A DNA stretch of 64,000 nt from the NCBI RefSeq assembly GCF_026191725.2, contig NZ_CP120863.1, positions 5,064,001 through 5,128,000 of the forward strand, in the 5' to 3' direction. Origin of the DNA: Roseibium porphyridii. GTDB taxonomy: Bacteria > Pseudomonadota > Alphaproteobacteria > Rhizobiales > Stappiaceae. Shown one piece after another: positions 45,895-54,387 of this stretch (positions within the stretch are counted from its first letter, which is position 1; each line of letters opens with the position of its first letter). Both the position numbers and the translations under genes were made by a program. Below the pieces are notes generated by a model. It saw only the letters and a list, made by a program, of their open reading frames with translations. It did no database searches and was not told the DNA's origin.

Positions 45895-46428
45895 TTACTC
45901 GGCGGCAACCGCAACGTCGCGGAAGGACCGGCGTGCCCAGGGGCGAGTACCGACAGGAATTTCTTCAACTGTTCCAACAGGCTGCAAGTATTTTGTGACT
46001 TCAGGCCATTCACCGGCCTTCAAGGCCTTCAAGACTTCTGGCTTTGAGATCTCGAACGAGGAGACGCCGCACCGACGGGCCAGGGGAACCTGGTCGAGAA
46101 TGTATTTGCCAACCGCCCGTATGTCGCCCTGATAGCCCAGTTGCTCCCGCAAAACGCGTGCGGCAGAGAACCCGCGGCCATCAGCAAAACTCGGGAAATC
46201 AACTGCGACGAATGCCAGTCGGTCAAGATGCGGCTGCAAGGGCTCAACGTCATCGCCAGCTTCAACCAGCACGGCAGTCTTTGCTGAGCGGGTCAGAAAC
46301 CTGTCTGCCTCTTCGATGAAGAGCGAAAGCGGAACAATCGCATCACCTTCAATCGTTTCACCTGTTTCCGCGTCCGCGCGGTTCCAGGTTTCTTCGACAA
46401 ACTCACCGTCCTTGTAGATCGTAGCCAT
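45895..46428 (-). CDS. DUF934 family protein of the cys operon
   Basis: 177 residues from ATG 46428 (MATIYKDGEFVEETWN; GAGGA upstream). The conserved DUF934 block is LDRLAFVAVDFPSFADGRGFSAARVLREQLGYQGDIRAVG, with the end FLPVG-like region. It is soluble and always found with cysH/cysI in this class; it probably helps sulfite reduction, but its reaction is not established. Last gene of the operon. Confidence 0.9.
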   Translation of the reverse strand: MATIYKDGEFVEETWNRADAETGETIEGDAIVPLSLFIEEADRFLTRSAKTAVLVEAGDDVEPLQPHLDRLAFVAVDFPSFADGRGFSAARVLREQLGYQGDIRAVGKYILDQVPLARRCGVSSFEISKPEVLKALKAGEWPEVTKYLQPVGTVEEIPVGTRPWARRSFRDVAVAAE

Positions 46429-46463
46429 TTCTTGCGTCCTCAAATTCGTATCCCCGGCAACTG

Positions 46464-47225
46464 TCAGATGCCACTACCGTCAATTTCTTTGCCATGCGTT
46501 GGCCAATGAATGCCGCATTCCGTCTTGTCCTGGCCGCGCCAACGCCCGGCGCGCGGGTCCTCGCCCGGTGCAACCTTGCTTGTGCAAGGCAGACACCCAA
46601 TCGATGGATAACCTTGAGCGACCAGCGGATGCGGTGGAAGATCATGAGATTGTGCGTAGTCCAGAACCTCGGTGGCAGTCCAATCAGCAAGCGGATTGAT
46701 CTTCACGCGGCCATCATCGATTTCGAACGTGTCGAGATTGGAGCGTGTAGAGCTCTGGTGACGTTTGCGACCCGAGATCCAGGACCCAAATCCACTCAGT
46801 GCCCGTTCCAGCGGAACGACTTTGCGCATGTGGCAGCAAGCGTCGGTATCAGTCATCCAGAGCATTCCGGCCGGGTCGGTTTTGGCGAGCTCTTCCTGCA
46901 ACGGTTTATGCGTCCGCACATCCGTCAGACCCAGCGTCTCGATCAGCTCCTCGCGGTAGAGCAGCGTGGCCGGGAACAGCTTGACTGTATCGACAAACAG
47001 AACCGGTGTTGATGGATCGATCTGTGCGACCATGTGCAAAAGCACCGCTGAATCCGCACCAAAGCTTGAAACCATGGCAATATCACCGGCAAACTGATGC
47101 CGGATGGAAGACATCAGAATTTCCTGCGCCGTCGCATCCTCGAACTGGGTATTCAGAGTGGCAACTTCCGCCTGAAGGCCCAGCTCCGGATCAACACCGA
47201 GGCTGAATGTCTCATGCAGCCCCAT
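46464..47225 (-). CDS. cysH: Adenylyl-sulfate (APS-type) reductase
   Basis: 253 residues from ATG 47225 (GGAGG upstream), overlapping the cysI end by 14 bases. PP-loop region SSFGADSAVLLHMV. The double cysteine pair DACCHMRKV and GCLPCTSKV are the four ligands of a [4Fe-4S] cluster, so it should use APS rather than PAPS. The catalytic Cys is in TECGIHWPTHG. It reduces activated sulfate to sulfite with thioredoxin-like electrons. Part of cysG-DUF2849-cysI-cysH-DUF934. Confidence 0.93.
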   Translation of the reverse strand: MGLHETFSLGVDPELGLQAEVATLNTQFEDATAQEILMSSIRHQFAGDIAMVSSFGADSAVLLHMVAQIDPSTPVLFVDTVKLFPATLLYREELIETLGLTDVRTHKPLQEELAKTDPAGMLWMTDTDACCHMRKVVPLERALSGFGSWISGRKRHQSSTRSNLDTFEIDDGRVKINPLADWTATEVLDYAQSHDLPPHPLVAQGYPSIGCLPCTSKVAPGEDPRAGRWRGQDKTECGIHWPTHGKEIDGSGI

Positions 47226-48870
47226 AAAGAGCCTCCTTGAAGGGTGCCTCCCCGACCCGGCGATAGGCCTCCAGGAAGGTTTCTTCTTTGCCTGATCTGA
47301 GATCGACATAGGTGTCGACCAGTTTTTCAATCGCATCGACCACTTCATCAGACGAGAAACCGCGTCCAACGATTTCGCCAATGGATGCATTCTCGTTCGC
47401 GGAACCGCCAAGCGTGACCTGGTAGAATTCCTCGCCTTTCTTTTCCAGACCAAGAATGCCGATGTGGCCAACGTGGTGGTGGCCACAGGCATTGATGCAG
47501 CCGGAAATCTTGATCTTCAACTCTCCGATTTCCGCCTGACGTCCAGCGGCACCAAAACGCTCGGAAATACGTTGTGCAACCGGAATGGAGCGGGCAGTTG
47601 CCAACGCACAATAGTCCATGCCCGGGCACGCGATGATGTCGGTAACGAGGCCTGCATTGCCTTCAGCAATTTCGGCTGCCACGAGCTGATCGAACAGGGC
47701 CGGAAGATCTTCCAGTTTGACGTGCGGAAGAATGACATTCTGCTCGTGAGAAATGCGAATTTCATCCTGACCGTATTTCTCTGCAAGGTCTGCAATCACG
47801 TCCATCTGCGCATCCGACGCATCGCCTGGAATGCCACCAATCGGTTTCATGGACAGTGTCACCGACGTATAACCCGGCACCCGGTGCGGGTTGAGGTTAT
47901 GCGCCACGAATTGTGCAAAAGCTGCATCAGAAGCCTTGCGAGCTTCCACGGCTTGAGATGTCGAAGCACCGACTTCAAGCGGTGGCGGTGTGAAGTAAGC
48001 TTCGATCCGGCGAACTTCCTCATCAGGCAAGCGCAGCACACCGAAACGGATCTTTTCAAATTCCGCTTCGATATCAGCCTTCAGCTCATCCAACCCCGTT
48101 TCATGAACCAGGATCTTGATGCGCGCCTTGTATTTGTTGTCCCGGCGGCCGTAGCGGTTATAGACGCGCAGGATCGCTTCGGAATAGGCCAGAAGATCCT
48201 CTTCCGGCAGGAAATCACGCACCTTACGGCCAATCATGGGCGTGCGGCCGAGTCCACCGCCAACAAAGACAACAAAGCCGATCTCACCCTCGGCGTTCCG
48301 TGCCAGTTGCAAACCGATGTCATGGACCTGAACAGCGGCACGATCATTGGGTGCACCCGTGATCGCGATCTTGAACTTGCGCGGCAGGAAGGAGAATTCC
48401 GGATGCAGCGAGGACCACTGACGCAAGATTTCTGCGTAGGGGCGCGGATCAGCAATTTCATCAGCCGCAGCACCCGCGAAATGATCTGCAGTCACGTTGC
48501 GAATGCAGTTGCCTGACGTCTGGATCGCGTGCATCTCCACTTCGGCCAGCTCTTCCAGGATTTTTGGCGTGTCTTCCAGTTTCGGCCAGTTGAACTGAAT
48601 GTTCTGACGGGTGGTGAAGTGGCCGTAACCCTTGTCGTAGGTCCGAGCGATGTGGGCAAGCTTGCGCATCTGCCGGCCGTTGAGGGTTCCGTAAGGGATC
48701 GCAACCCGCAGCATGTAGGCGTGCAGCTGGAGATAAAGGCCATTCATCAAACGCAGCGGCTTGAACTCGTCTTCACTGAGTTCTCCCGACAGCCGGCGCC
48801 GCACCTGGTCTTTGAACTGCTCCGTGCGCTGGTTAACGAAGCTGGCATCGAATTCATCGTAACGGTACAT
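47212..48870 (-). CDS. cysI: Assimilatory sulfite (nitrite/sulfite) reductase, haemoprotein
   Basis: 552 residues. ATG 48870 follows AGGAG; the longer open frame to 49017 is not used. Two ferredoxin-like/sirohaem halves; the sirohaem-[4Fe-4S] ligands are CPGMDYC and SGCINACGHHHVGHIG. It reduces sulfite to sulfide. Ferredoxin-type electron input is likely, as no CysJ flavoprotein is adjacent. Substrate sulfite is inferred from cysG and cysH in the operon. Confidence 0.93.
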   Translation of the reverse strand: MYRYDEFDASFVNQRTEQFKDQVRRRLSGELSEDEFKPLRLMNGLYLQLHAYMLRVAIPYGTLNGRQMRKLAHIARTYDKGYGHFTTRQNIQFNWPKLEDTPKILEELAEVEMHAIQTSGNCIRNVTADHFAGAAADEIADPRPYAEILRQWSSLHPEFSFLPRKFKIAITGAPNDRAAVQVHDIGLQLARNAEGEIGFVVFVGGGLGRTPMIGRKVRDFLPEEDLLAYSEAILRVYNRYGRRDNKYKARIKILVHETGLDELKADIEAEFEKIRFGVLRLPDEEVRRIEAYFTPPPLEVGASTSQAVEARKASDAAFAQFVAHNLNPHRVPGYTSVTLSMKPIGGIPGDASDAQMDVIADLAEKYGQDEIRISHEQNVILPHVKLEDLPALFDQLVAAEIAEGNAGLVTDIIACPGMDYCALATARSIPVAQRISERFGAAGRQAEIGELKIKISGCINACGHHHVGHIGILGLEKKGEEFYQVTLGGSANENASIGEIVGRGFSSDEVVDAIEKLVDTYVDLRSGKEETFLEAYRRVGEAPFKEALYGAA

Positions 48871-48925
48871 CTTCTTACTCCTGGCTGGGCGCTGCCGTTT
48901 CAGGCGCTGCCCGTTTAAGGTCCTG

Positions 48926-49225
48926 TCAGGCGGATACGGCTTGCGCCTGTTTGCCGAAATCTGGATGCGTGGTCGGGCCGGCTGCACGGATTTTTTCGCG
49001 CAAGCGGACCGGGACAATCACACCCTCTTCAACCGTCACGGCCATGTCATAGACGCCGACGACTTCCTGGTTTTTCTCACCTTCAGCCCCTTGGGAGAGC
49101 CCATCGGCAACTTCGTCCTTACCTTCAAAGACCTTGGCCAGGGTGATCCGTTCAACCCAGCTTCGGTTGTCTCCAAGCCAGACGACATCACCATTCAAAA
49201 GACGGTTGGCAGTTATGACTTTCAT
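48926..49225 (-). CDS. DUF2849 family protein of the cys operon
   Basis: 99 residues from ATG 49225 (MKVITANRLLNGDVVWLGDN). The block VVWLGDNRSWVERITLAKVFEG and the end PVRLREKIRAAGPTTHPDFGKQ match DUF2849, a small protein encoded between cysG and cysI in many alphaproteobacteria. Soluble, function unknown, presumably supporting sulfite reduction. It is 21 bases after cysG and 55 bases before cysI. Confidence 0.9.
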   Translation of the reverse strand: MKVITANRLLNGDVVWLGDNRSWVERITLAKVFEGKDEVADGLSQGAEGEKNQEVVGVYDMAVTVEEGVIVPVRLREKIRAAGPTTHPDFGKQAQAVSA

Positions 49226-49246
49226 TGCGTCCACTCTCTTCAACAA

Positions 49247-50710
49247 TCAGGCTGCAGCGAACCGGGCTGCATCTTGCAGCGCCAGAGGTTCGGCGTTTTC
49301 CAAAGCGGCGTGCCCAACGGCTTCGCCGATGACAATCAGGACCGGTCCGTCGATCTCCGTGCGGTTCGAAAGAACAGCGAGTTCTGACAGGTTTCCGGAG
49401 AACTGGCGCTCATCCGGATGGGCTGCGTTCTCGATGACCGCGACCGGGGTCCGGGCATTCATCCCAGCAGAAATCAGTTTGGCCGCGACAGCGGCTGACA
49501 CGGTCCGACCCATGTAAACGGCAACGGTTGCGCCCATCAGTGCCAATCCGGCCCAGTCCGGAAGCGTTTCGGATTTCGCGTTGTGGCCTGTCGCAAAAAC
49601 CAGATTGGAAGCCACACCGCGTAGTGTCAGTGGGATCTGTGCAGATGCAGCAGCCGCAAAGGCCGCAGTCACACCTGGCACAACCTCAAATCCGATCTCG
49701 TTTTCGCGAAGCGCATCCATTTCCTCAGCAGCGCGTCCGAATATCATCGGGTCACCGGCCTTCAACCGAACGACCTTTTGGCCACTGCGACCAAGCTCAA
49801 CCAGCAAATCGCAGATCTCGCTCTGGCGCACCGAATGGGCACCTTTGCGCTTGCCGACAGAAATTCGCTCCGCGTCCCGCCGCCCCATGGCAATGACACC
49901 TGCGGGAACGAGCGCATCATGAACGATGACGTCCGCTTCCTGCAGCAAGCGCTGCGCGCGCAAAGTTAGGAGATCTTCAGCACCGGGGCCCGCACCCACC
50001 AGCCAGACAAATCCTGGTTCGTCGGCCATGCTGTTCAAAAGGCGTTGCGCCTCGGACCTGGCAACATCGGCCTTGCCGGCATAAAGATTTGCGGCCACTG
50101 ACCCGGAAAAGAACCGCGCCCAGAAATTGCGGCGCAACGCGCCGTCACGGATAACCTTCGTCGCCGCGTCCCGAAAGCTCTCGGCAAGCCTTGCCAAGTC
50201 ACCTGTCGCACGTGGCAACATGGCCTCGATACGGGCGCGAATATGACGAGAGAGTACCGGACCAACGCCGGTGGAGGTGATCGCAACTGCGATTGGGGCG
50301 CGATTGACGAGAGCACCGGTATAAAAGTCGCAAAGTTCTGGTTTGTCGACCGCATTGACCGGAACACCCATGATGCGCGCCGCATCAACCACCGCTTTGT
50401 CCAGGGCCCAATCCTCTCGCGCCGAAAACACAAGCGCAGCGCCATTCAAGTGCGCGGGGCGGAAATCCTCGCTGACGTGCTCTGCGTCGAAACGCTCAAT
50501 AGCTTCTGCAAGATCGGCTTCAACGGAGGCGGAGATGACGACAATGCTTGCATTGGTCTCACCCAACAAACGAACTTTCGCGGCAGCCTCCGCTCCATGC
50601 CCAACCACAAGCACACGCTGTCCAGCGACCTTCATGAAGGTCGGGAACACGTCGAGCCGGTCTTCCGGCCTTTTGCGTGATTTTGATGTAGTGGTCAGGC
50701 GCGTGGCCAT
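49247..50710 (-). CDS. cysG: Sirohaem synthase (CysG): dehydrogenase/ferrochelatase plus uroporphyrinogen methyltransferase
   Basis: 487 residues from ATG 50710 (GGAG upstream). N-terminal domain: GQRVLVVGHGAEAAAKVRLL (NAD site) and TSTGVGPVLSRHIRARIE. C-terminal SAM methyltransferase (from about 235): VWLVGAGPGAEDLLTLRAQRLL, VRLKAGDPMIFGRAAEE and a late TVAVYMGRT. It makes the sirohaem cofactor required by CysI. First gene of the cys operon; about 290 bases upstream (50711-50998) show no gene. Confidence 0.93.
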   Translation of the reverse strand: MATRLTTTSKSRKRPEDRLDVFPTFMKVAGQRVLVVGHGAEAAAKVRLLGETNASIVVISASVEADLAEAIERFDAEHVSEDFRPAHLNGAALVFSAREDWALDKAVVDAARIMGVPVNAVDKPELCDFYTGALVNRAPIAVAITSTGVGPVLSRHIRARIEAMLPRATGDLARLAESFRDAATKVIRDGALRRNFWARFFSGSVAANLYAGKADVARSEAQRLLNSMADEPGFVWLVGAGPGAEDLLTLRAQRLLQEADVIVHDALVPAGVIAMGRRDAERISVGKRKGAHSVRQSEICDLLVELGRSGQKVVRLKAGDPMIFGRAAEEMDALRENEIGFEVVPGVTAAFAAAASAQIPLTLRGVASNLVFATGHNAKSETLPDWAGLALMGATVAVYMGRTVSAAVAAKLISAGMNARTPVAVIENAAHPDERQFSGNLSELAVLSNRTEIDGPVLIVIGEAVGHAALENAEPLALQDAARFAAA

Positions 50711-50998
50711 CTTTAGGGTCTCCAATCCCAGTTTGATGGCTTAAATGTAATGGGTGCCGACCAGACACGCCGGGCACCGGTTTTCAAAGCTTTCCCATCA
50801 AGCGGAAAAGTTTTTTGCCAAACCCCTGTTTTGCCGACTTCAATTCCTGAACAATGGAAGCTGCCCTCAGGGTCTCGTATCGTTTCAGTCTCTATGAAGC
50901 CCCTTAAAGCTTAGCATTCCAGCAATAATGGATGACGTGAAACACGCGAACGGCTATGGAAAGTGTCGGGCGCGTTCAATCCGACAAAGCAGACTCAA

Positions 50999-51499
50999 AT
51001 GCCTCATTTCAAAATGAAACTCTTCCTTGCCGCAACGCTATTTGGAGCATCTTTCGCGAGCCCTGTCTCCGCTCAACAGCAGGGTCAGGACGGCCTGTGG
51101 CAAACTCGCTGCGCAGGTCCCTCGCGCAACCTGGAAGCATTGGTGTGCGAAGCCACACAAAGCATCAGAGTAAAGGAAAGCGGTCAGCTTCTCTTCAAGG
51201 TAGACATTGTTTTTCCCGCTCAAAAGGAAGCGCCCATACTGCAAATGCAAGCCCCGCTTGGTTTCTATCTGCCGGGCAAAGTCAAACTGACTGTAGACGG
51301 GACTGCACTTGGCGAACTTGATGTAGGGACATGCGATCAACGCGGGTGTTTTTTGAATATTGAAGCAACGCCGGAGATGATTGACGCCATGAAAGCGGGC
51401 GCCAACCTGGAAATCGATTTTGCCCCGAGCGCCGAAAGGCGGCAAAAAATCAATGTTCCACTGACCGGCTTTACCCGGGCGATGGAGGCCATCCAGTAG
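50999..51499 (+). CDS. Invasion-associated locus B (IalB)-like exported protein
   Basis: 166 residues if started at ATG 50999 (GTG 50963 and ATG 51014 are alternatives). Signal peptide MKLFLAATLFGASFASPVSAQ. The mature domain has the IalB features: DGLWQTRCA near the start, EATQSIRV, PLGFYLPGKVKLTVDG, and a Cys pair in VGTCDQRGCFLNIEA. Periplasmic or outer-membrane-associated. IalB proteins occur in free-living relatives as well as pathogens, so the name does not imply virulence. Confidence 0.85.
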   Translation: MPHFKMKLFLAATLFGASFASPVSAQQQGQDGLWQTRCAGPSRNLEALVCEATQSIRVKESGQLLFKVDIVFPAQKEAPILQMQAPLGFYLPGKVKLTVDGTALGELDVGTCDQRGCFLNIEATPEMIDAMKAGANLEIDFAPSAERRQKINVPLTGFTRAMEAIQ

Positions 51500-51629
51500 C
51501 TCCTTGCGAAAAATTCCTAGCCAGAACGCAGGGCCCACGCTTTCTTGATGCCGCTACGGAATTCGCTTAGCCTTTCCTGAACACTGGCTGCTCCGCTCCT
51601 GGCGAAGCAGTGATTTGTTGGGGGGATTG

Positions 51630-52721
51630 ATGCGACTGTTTCGACTGCTGGCGATCGCCAGCGCAATCATATTCGCAGGCACGGGCATTGCCGCGGCGGC
51701 CATCGTGGAAAACTTCCGTCTTGGCGGCTGGAACGGGAGCGCGTTTACCGAAGACGACAGCGGAAGGTTTTCCACCTGCGTTGCATCGGCAACCTACAAA
51801 AGCGGCATCACGCTCTATGTGCAGGTTGATACGAGCTACAGTTGGGCAATCGGCTTTTCCGCACCCCATTGGGACATGGAAGTCGGTTCGGACATTCCCC
51901 TTCAGTACCGTATCGACAGAGGCGGATGGCAAAGCGGAGTCGCGAAGGCGACATCCAAAGATCTGGCACGCATGCAGATGCCCCAAGGTGGCTACATCAT
52001 CACCCGCTTTCGCCGTGGCAGGACACTCTATGTCTATGATGGTGCCTACAACTATGAATTCCGCCTGACGGGAACATCCAGACTGATGGCCCGACTTGCA
52101 AAATGCGTCGAACAAAACATCGCCCGGTATGGAGCTGCACCGGGTATGGGCGATACTGCAGCAGCAAGTCCCTCTGGTGGTCTGGGGCAAAAGCCTGAAT
52201 CTCAAGGGACAGCGCCAACAAATACGGCCTCGGACCCACAGCTCGCGGTGGAAGCGACCCAGGCACTCTTTAACCTCATGGGAAGCGCAGGACTCTCTGG
52301 ACTAAAGCTCATTCCCGATGGCCAGCGTGAAGAGGACCTCAATGGACTGCATGCTGTTGCCGCCAATGATGCGCGTACTGTCGTTGCGCATATTTTCTCA
52401 CCTGGCAGCTATCAATCGGAAGAGGAACTGATGTCTCTGGTGGTCGCAGACAGTCAGAAGTCCTGCACAGATGGAAGTTTTTCGTCCGGTACCGAGCGAC
52501 TAACCGAAGGTGGCAAGGATCTCTACACAAGTTATGCCAATTGCGAGGCCGGCGATTTTCAGCTGATAGAGCGGGTGGCAATCGTCAAGAGGAATTCCGG
52601 CGGGATCTTTGTCTATGGTGTCGCTGATACTTATGTCGGCGAAGGTGGCGGCGCGCCGGTTTCGCCTCCGGAGTTGACCGACCCGGATTTCCATGCGGCT
52701 GCGGCCACAGCTGCCAACTAG
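51630..52721 (+). CDS. Hypothetical exported protein
   Basis: 363 residues from ATG 51630 (GGGGGGATTG upstream). Signal peptide MRLFRLLAIASAIIFAGTGIAAAA. An N-terminal beta-rich domain (about 25-170; FRLGGWNGSAFTEDDSGRF, with Cys in FSTCVAS and RLAKCVEQ), a Ser/Gly/Pro/Ala linker (about 175-210), and a C-terminal domain with Cys in SQKSCTDGSF and YANCEAG. I do not recognise the C-terminal family. Adjacent, in the same orientation, to the IalB-like gene, whose Cys-paired exported fold the first domain resembles loosely. Confidence 0.7.
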   Translation: MRLFRLLAIASAIIFAGTGIAAAAIVENFRLGGWNGSAFTEDDSGRFSTCVASATYKSGITLYVQVDTSYSWAIGFSAPHWDMEVGSDIPLQYRIDRGGWQSGVAKATSKDLARMQMPQGGYIITRFRRGRTLYVYDGAYNYEFRLTGTSRLMARLAKCVEQNIARYGAAPGMGDTAAASPSGGLGQKPESQGTAPTNTASDPQLAVEATQALFNLMGSAGLSGLKLIPDGQREEDLNGLHAVAANDARTVVAHIFSPGSYQSEEELMSLVVADSQKSCTDGSFSSGTERLTEGGKDLYTSYANCEAGDFQLIERVAIVKRNSGGIFVYGVADTYVGEGGGAPVSPPELTDPDFHAAAATAAN

Positions 52722-52743
52722 GCCCCTTAAGGGAGGCCTTGTC

Positions 52744-53184
52744 TCATTGAGCCAGAAGAATGACGGCACAAGCTAACCCGAGCGCAATTATCAGCGGGTT
52801 GAAGAAGCGCCGATTGTAGGTGCGAAACGGTTCGATCTGAGGCATGGCCGAAACGCTCAGATAGCCAAGGCATCCACGCAGCAGGAAAACGGCGGCCTGA
52901 ACAAACAGCAGCCAGAAAACCAGCTTCTGGGGAAGCGGGTCCGGCAGAACATTGGCATAAAAAAGCGGAAGAATAGCCGACGTCAAAATGGCACCTGCCG
53001 CGACCATCGTAACACCGCATTTGGTGAGAGGACTGATTTTTGGATTGAGACCGGGGCCACCAACAGCCTGCGCCAGCATTTTTTCCGATTTGAAAGGCCA
53101 AGGACTGCCCAAGGCCCAGAGAAAGTGCAACCCGGCAACCGGTAAAAGAATACCTGCCACGATCAGGGCGAGACCAGTCGTCAT
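52744..53184 (-). CDS. DUF3995 membrane protein
   Basis: 146 residues. ATG 53184 overlaps the stop of the SRPBCC gene (ATGA). Four hydrophobic helices; the first has AGILLPVAGLHFLWALGSPWP, the family hallmark, and the last RFFNPLIIALGLACAVILLAQ. Inner membrane, unknown function. Third gene of an operon after the monooxygenase-like and SRPBCC genes; the tight overlaps suggest a shared role. Confidence 0.85.
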   Translation of the reverse strand: MTTGLALIVAGILLPVAGLHFLWALGSPWPFKSEKMLAQAVGGPGLNPKISPLTKCGVTMVAAGAILTSAILPLFYANVLPDPLPQKLVFWLLFVQAAVFLLRGCLGYLSVSAMPQIEPFRTYNRRFFNPLIIALGLACAVILLAQ

Positions 53185-53981
53185 CCATTTCTCCTGCTGA
53201 CAGACGTTTCAAGAATGCGAAGTCTGCGTGGGTGCCGTTGCCGGTACATGTATCGCGCCCACGCTGCAAATAGTGGTGTCAAAAGTCCGCCATCGATTTC
53301 GATGCGTTCGGTCAGTCGGCTTCCTGTCGGCGTTGTTGCAACAGACAGACTGTGCCGCCAGGTTTTCACACCTGCTCCTTTCTCCTCTGACGTAAAAGCC
53401 ATGTTGGCATCGTCAAATTCTACGACTCTCATTTCATACGGCTGGTAGGGAAGTCTGCCGAACAGCGAAACTTCCACGCGCATTTCCTGGCCCTGGTGGA
53501 TTTCACCGTGCGGCAGGTTACGAAAGGCCAACAGGCCCTCCGTAACTGTCTTCAGATGATCGAGGTCTGTCGCAACCCGCCACACGTCGCGTGCAGGAAA
53601 GGGATAGTCATGGACAAGTTGCACGTGTGTGGTCATTGGCCTCAGAGCTCTAAGTTTTCGCAAGGTGGATGTTCCGTATTCAGTGCCGTGCCGACGCCAG
53701 AATGCCGTTGAAGCTTGCACAGATACCCATTCCTGCCAGATTGCAATGACGCCGGTTTCGTCCATGAAACCATCCGCACGCATGCAGCCTTCGGTTTTTC
53801 GCAAGCGGCTGAGCAAATCTGCGGTCCTGGCAGACGAAACGATGCTGTCTCGTCGATAAACCGGCTCACCCATGGATACGGGTACGCTCGTAGGCCCCCA
53901 GGCCTTTGCCTGACTTTCTGCGGCAAGGAGCGGCAAAGCGATCAGCACCGTGCGACGGCTTACATCGGTTCTGTGGATCAT
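53181..53981 (-). CDS. Tat-type signal protein with ABM-like and SRPBCC domains
   Basis: 266 residues from ATG 53981, which shares a base with the previous stop (TGATG). Twin-arginine start: DVSRRTVLIALPLLAAESQA. Residues about 40-110 look like a ferredoxin-like monooxygenase (ABM) domain (VYRRDSIVSSARTADLLSRL, IWQEWVSVQASTAFW). Residues about 125-255 are an SRPBCC (START-like) ligand-binding domain (VQLVHDYPFPARDVWRVATDLDHL). Probably periplasmic; small hydrophobic ligand likely but unknown. Middle gene of a three-gene operon. Confidence 0.75.
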   Translation of the reverse strand: MIHRTDVSRRTVLIALPLLAAESQAKAWGPTSVPVSMGEPVYRRDSIVSSARTADLLSRLRKTEGCMRADGFMDETGVIAIWQEWVSVQASTAFWRRHGTEYGTSTLRKLRALRPMTTHVQLVHDYPFPARDVWRVATDLDHLKTVTEGLLAFRNLPHGEIHQGQEMRVEVSLFGRLPYQPYEMRVVEFDDANMAFTSEEKGAGVKTWRHSLSVATTPTGSRLTERIEIDGGLLTPLFAAWARYMYRQRHPRRLRILETSVSRRNG

Positions 53982-54271
53982 CACATCACCAGCTTCTTGT
54001 AGTAGGTTACCGAGGGCGGCCCCTCCATGAAGCCTAGCAATGCGGCCATGACGCCCTTCTCTTCTATAAAGGCCAGATACGCCTGGTGATGTTCCCGGCT
54101 CATCCATTCTTCATGAATGAGAAATGCGCGTGTGGCTGTGTCATAAAATAGTGTGACACTCAGTGCACCATCAAAGCCGCGCACATTTGCGAGATTGGCT
54201 TTCAAGAACTCCGAAAGTGCCTCGAATGCTCCGTCCTTTACGGTCATCTCGAGAGTTACCCATGTGGTCAT
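53981..54271 (-). CDS. Antibiotic-biosynthesis-monooxygenase (ABM/YgiN-like) protein
   Basis: 96 residues with a dimeric ferredoxin-like fold. ATG 54271. It has the ABM pattern VTLEMTVKDGAFEALSEFLKANLANVRGFDGALSV and the end FLIHEEWMSREHHQAYLAF. YgiN-type proteins oxidise quinols or cyclic intermediates without cofactor. First gene of the operon with the SRPBCC and DUF3995 genes. Divergence from the AraC gene is not seen; both are on the minus strand with 116 bases between them. Confidence 0.85.
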   Translation of the reverse strand: MTTWVTLEMTVKDGAFEALSEFLKANLANVRGFDGALSVTLFYDTATRAFLIHEEWMSREHHQAYLAFIEEKGVMAALLGFMEGPPSVTYYKKLVM

Positions 54272-54387
54272 TCGTGGTCTCCTTCACTGTGATGCGCACA
54301 GTATTTCCGTCCACACAGGTGCCGGATAGAAAACTCGCGGCGAAAATAGGGATTATGCGGCGCTTTCTTCCCTGCTCCCCGGCAAGG

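Noticed and set aside
47464..48516. 350-codon open frame on the plus strand
   Set aside because: Antisense to cysI, which carries both sirohaem cluster motifs; no domain and no ribosome site.
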